From Nocardioides hwasunensis (lineage in GTDB: Bacteria; Actinomycetota; Actinomycetes; Propionibacteriales; Nocardioidaceae), in contig NZ_JACXYY010000007.1 of the NCBI RefSeq assembly GCF_014779665.1, positions 124,001-188,000 of the forward strand: a DNA stretch of 64,000 nucleotides, in the 5' to 3' direction. The notes below the pieces were generated by a model. That model was not told the origin of the DNA. It ran no database searches and saw only the letters and a list, made by a program, of their open reading frames with translations. The stretch's first letter is position 1; each line of letters opens with the position of its first letter. The translations under genes and the position numbers were made by a program. Shown piece after piece: positions 61,976 to 64,000 of this stretch.

Positions 61976-62054
61976 CGAGGGCGACATCTCGGACACGTGT
62001 GCCGGCTGTCGCCCCTGAACCGCCGGATCGAGGGCGACATCTCGGACACGTGTG
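61976..62054. repeat. Family 4 half-elements, two direct copies
   Basis: A 26-bp unit beginning CGAGGGCGACATCTCGGAC and ending in GTGTG occurs identically at 61976-62001 and 62029-62054, 27 bp apart. It matches the right half of the 46092-46156 palindrome at 25 of 26 bases. Confidence 0.8.
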
Positions 62055-62312
62055 GCGGCTGGGGCCCGCGACCGACGCCTGAACCGCCGGGGTGGCGGCG
62101 CGCGACATCCGATCAGCGGCTCACGATGTCGTACGCCGCCACCCTCACGAAGCAGCCGCCCGGGAGCCGAACGGGACCGACGCGTGCGTCGCGGCCGGGG
62201 CCGGGTGGGTCCAGGTGCAGGCGAGGTGCGATCGGGTCCCATCGGTGCCGTGGCATCACCACAGGATGTGCCAGGAGGTGCGTGACCCGTCGTCCGTCCT
62301 CCACAGCCCGGT

Positions 62313-62369
62313 GCTACCGATCAGTCGCGGGGTCGACGGTCCCGTTCCAGGCCCGGACTGTTCGGTAGC
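62313..62369. repeat. GCTACCGAACAGTC palindrome, family 5, copy 2
   Basis: A 57-bp element of the same length and orientation as copy 1 at 61432. Its arms are GCTACCGATCAGTCGCGGG and CCCGGACTGTTCGGTAGC, less perfect, and its loop differs. The two copies bracket an 824-bp segment. Confidence 0.75.
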
Positions 62370-62423
62370 GCGCGCTGGCGCCCGGCCGCCCCGCCGTGAG
62401 TCTCCCCGAGACTCAGGGACGGC

Positions 62424-63776
62424 TCAGCCGGCGACGGTCACGCAGACGACCTCGAGGCTCAGCGTCTGCGCCGCGGTCAGGAGGTTGAGCCCGTTCGCGG
62501 CGTACGTCGTGTCGCTGGTGCGGACGACCTGGCCGATCACACTGTTGAGGTTGAGCAGGGCGACGCCTGGGAAGCCGGCCGACGCGGAGAGGGCCTTCTT
62601 CCCGCTCGGGCAGGTGGCGGTGACGGTCCCGGTGTTGCCGTTGAGGATGGCGGGGATCGACACGGTCCGGGTGACGATCTCGAACCCGCTGAGACCGGGA
62701 ACGCCCTGCAGGCCCTGGATGCCGGGGACCCCCTGGATCCCCTGGTCGCCCTTCGGGCCCTGCTCACCGACGAGCCCCGGCAGACCCTGAGCACCTGCCG
62801 CGCCGGCGGCTCCGACCGCTCCGGTCAGCCCCTGGAGGCCGCGCTCGCCCTGGTCGCCCTTCGCGCCCACCGCACCCGCGAGGCCCTGGATCCCCTGCTC
62901 GCCCTTCGCGCCGGCGGCTCCGGCCAGGCCGGCCACACCCTGGAGTCCCTGCTCACCCCGCGCGCCCTGCTCGCCGACGAGCCCCTGGACGCCCTGCAGG
63001 CCCATCACGCCCTGGAGACCCGGGATTCCCTGGAGGCCTTGCAGTCCCTGGAGACCGCGCTCACCGATGAGTCCTTGGAGGCCTTGCTCGCCGGTGAGCC
63101 CGCGCGGGCCTTGCTCGCCGGTGGCGCCGATGGCTCCGGTGAGGCCTTGGAGGCCCTGCTCGCCGGTCAGTCCTTGGAGACCTTGTTCGCCGGTGAGGCC
63201 GCGCAGGCCTTGCTCGCCGGTGGCGCCGATGGCTCCGGTGAGTCCTTGGAGGCCGCGTTCGCCGATGAGTCCCTGCAGGCCTTGCTCGCCGGTGAGGCCG
63301 CGCAGGCCTTGCTCGCCGGTGGCGCCGATGGCTCCGGTGAGTCCTTGGAGGCCCTGCTCGCCGGTCAGTCCTTGGAGGCCGCGTTCGCCGATCAGTCCCT
63401 GGAGGCCCTGCTCACCGGTGAGGCCGCGCAGGCCCTGCGCACCCTGGAAGCCCTGGAGTCCCGTCGCACCGATCAGTCCCTGGAGACCCTGAAGGCCCTG
63501 CTCGCCCGGCAGGCCGGCGGGGCCGGTCGCACCCGTCGCCCCGGCGGCTCCGCTCGGCCCCGCAGCGCCGCTCGCCCCGGTGAGCTTCCGCTTCGTGCCC
63601 GCCCTGAGGTCCTTGATCATCAAGGAGCCGTCCTTGACGTCGGCCGAGGTGACGGAGCCGTCCAGGATCTGCTTGCCGGTGATCACCATCGACGCGGTGG
63701 CGCCGGCGCCGACCGAGAGGGTGAGGGCCGCGACGAGGGCGGTGACGGCCAGGGTGGTGCGAGATGTTGCCTTCAC
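62424..63776 (-). CDS. Collagen-like secreted protein
   Basis: A 450-aa exported protein. A signal-like hydrophobic N-terminus (about residues 8-30) and an ITGKQILDGSVTSADVKDGSLMIKDL spacer precede about 99 Gly-X-Y triplets (about residues 67-364), rich in GLQ, GEQ, GLT and GLI. A globular C-terminal domain of 86 residues follows (VTATCPSGKKALSASAGF to LEVVCVTVAG, two Cys). Triple-helix formation and a surface location are expected. GGAG precedes the GTG at 63776. The triplet region contains a 99-bp tandem repeat. Confidence 0.87.
   Translation of the reverse strand: MKATSRTTLAVTALVAALTLSVGAGATASMVITGKQILDGSVTSADVKDGSLMIKDLRAGTKRKLTGASGAAGPSGAAGATGATGPAGLPGEQGLQGLQGLIGATGLQGFQGAQGLRGLTGEQGLQGLIGERGLQGLTGEQGLQGLTGAIGATGEQGLRGLTGEQGLQGLIGERGLQGLTGAIGATGEQGLRGLTGEQGLQGLTGEQGLQGLTGAIGATGEQGPRGLTGEQGLQGLIGERGLQGLQGLQGIPGLQGVMGLQGVQGLVGEQGARGEQGLQGVAGLAGAAGAKGEQGIQGLAGAVGAKGDQGERGLQGLTGAVGAAGAAGAQGLPGLVGEQGPKGDQGIQGVPGIQGLQGVPGLSGFEIVTRTVSIPAILNGNTGTVTATCPSGKKALSASAGFPGVALLNLNSVIGQVVRTSDTTYAANGLNLLTAAQTLSLEVVCVTVAG
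63102..63398 (-). repeat. 99-bp tandem repeat inside the collagen-like gene
   Basis: The segment starting GCGCGGGCCTTGCTCGCCGG at 63102 recurs, as GCGCAGGCCTTGCTCGCCGG, at 63201 and 63300, giving a 99-bp (33-residue, 11-triplet) period. Copies 2 and 3 are nearly identical over more than 50 bp. Confidence 0.75.
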
Positions 63777-63897
63777 GAGAGCGCTCCGAGGAAGAGATGT
63801 AGATGTTTCGTATATATCGAGAGTAGGTACGGCCCCGGGTGCTCGCTGCGGAATGCGAATTTCCGTGTCGGCGGCTCCCAGGTTGTTGAATGTCAGG

Positions 63898-64000
63898 GTG
63901 ACGTTGCCGGGCCACGACCAGTCCACCTATCGGCTCCGCCTCGAGTGGGGGCCGACAGGTGCCGAGGCGGTGCCCGCCGACTACGCCGTCGTGGTCGACG
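63898..64000 (+). CDS. 2-phosphosulfolactate phosphatase-like (ComB), start only
   Basis: The first 34 codons, cut by the window edge, read from a GTG: TYRLRLEWGPTGAEAVPADYAVVVD. This matches the N-terminus of the ComB family (R-L-E-W-G-x-x-G-A then AVVVDVLSF), Mg-dependent phosphatases acting on 2-phosphosulfolactate. The start could be elsewhere, and the family call rests on a short stretch. Confidence 0.5.
   Translation, partial: MTLPGHDQSTYRLRLEWGPTGAEAVPADYAVVVD

Larger units (their letters stand above)
61957..62423. other. Repeat-rich gap between AbiEi-like remnant and collagen-like gene
   Basis: A 467-bp stretch with two direct copies of a family 4 half-element (61976-62054), a possible 63-codon minus-strand frame (62113-62304) of no recognised family, and the second family 5 palindrome (62313-62369). 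No convincing gene is seen. Confidence 0.6.

Noticed and set aside
62113..62304. A 63-codon minus-strand frame in the repeat-rich gap
   Set aside because: No recognisable family, no clear ribosome site, and it lies among repeats; kept only as a mention in the gap entry.
63040..63500. Regular repeats that at first look like a CRISPR array
   Set aside because: They are in-frame Gly-X-Y coding repeats of the collagen-like gene with no unique spacers of constant length.

Overview
The window is high-GC, densely packed DNA with actinobacterial gene order, most consistent with a Nocardioides-like member of the Nocardioidaceae. The grounds are: gyrA followed by a DUF3566 membrane protein, tRNA-Ile, a DLW-39 micro-protein and tRNA-Ala; the complete fhaA-fhaB-pstP-rodA-pbpA-pknA-pknB cell-wall/signalling operon next to crgA and a DUF881 gene; and frequent GTG starts, many with a TANNNT hexamer 6-7 nt upstream. 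The genus is an inference from gene order and protein style; no database was searched. No rRNA, IS element, prophage or CRISPR array is visible.

Layout. 1-3.1 kb: end of gyrA, DUF3566, two tRNAs. 3.1-7.3 kb: PucR regulator with cytosine deaminase and NCS1 permease (nucleobase salvage), LysE exporter. 7.4-10.1 kb: an ECF42-type sigma factor with an internally deleted YCII/DGPF partner, SURF1, DUF3817. 10.1-13.1 kb: Ala-rich membrane protein, cyclophilin, rhomboid protease, then an intergenic stretch with several hairpins and a tight cluster of DnaA-box-like 9-mers. 13.1-23.0 kb: crgA (visibly a tandem duplication), DUF881, and the seven-gene kinase/phosphatase/FHA/RodA/PBP operon. 23.3-25.9 kb: tRNA-Leu, a lipoprotein, and a three-gene overlapping operon of WXG/EspC/YbaB-like proteins. 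25.9-38.0 kb: a catabolic island made of an S9 peptidase, a fluoroacetate-dehalogenase-type hydrolase, an M20 peptidase, a TetR regulator, a five-gene peptide-type ABC importer and a tartrate/D-malate dehydrogenase-type enzyme. 38.1-46.1 kb: secreted S1 protease, nitroreductase, glutathione peroxidase, beta-helix protein, GNAT, malic enzyme, MMPL exporter with MarR. 46.2-64 kb: a giant LamG/phosphoesterase protein, polyphosphate glucokinase, PadR with DrrAB-type exporter, MFS exporter, VanY-like lipoprotein, quinone oxidoreductase, secreted proteins, M13 metallopeptidase, a truncated AbiEi-like gene bracketed by repeats, a collagen-like protein and the first codons of a ComB-like gene.

Most striking observations. 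(1) Two 17-bp palindromes of the form AGTCA-N7-TGACT, one upstream of the S9/dehalogenase/M20 operon and one between tetR and the ABC importer, suggest that a single TetR regulon controls the whole 26.4-38.0 kb island; the hydrolase keeps the full fluoroacetate-dehalogenase active-site set. (2) The ECF42 sigma factor's DGPF partner has lost the DGPF core, while a complete copy sits alone 18 kb away beside the island. (3) At least five different families of palindromic intergenic repeats occur in the window, and one family brackets a truncated gene. These are the best candidates for undescribed biology here; function is inferred, not shown.
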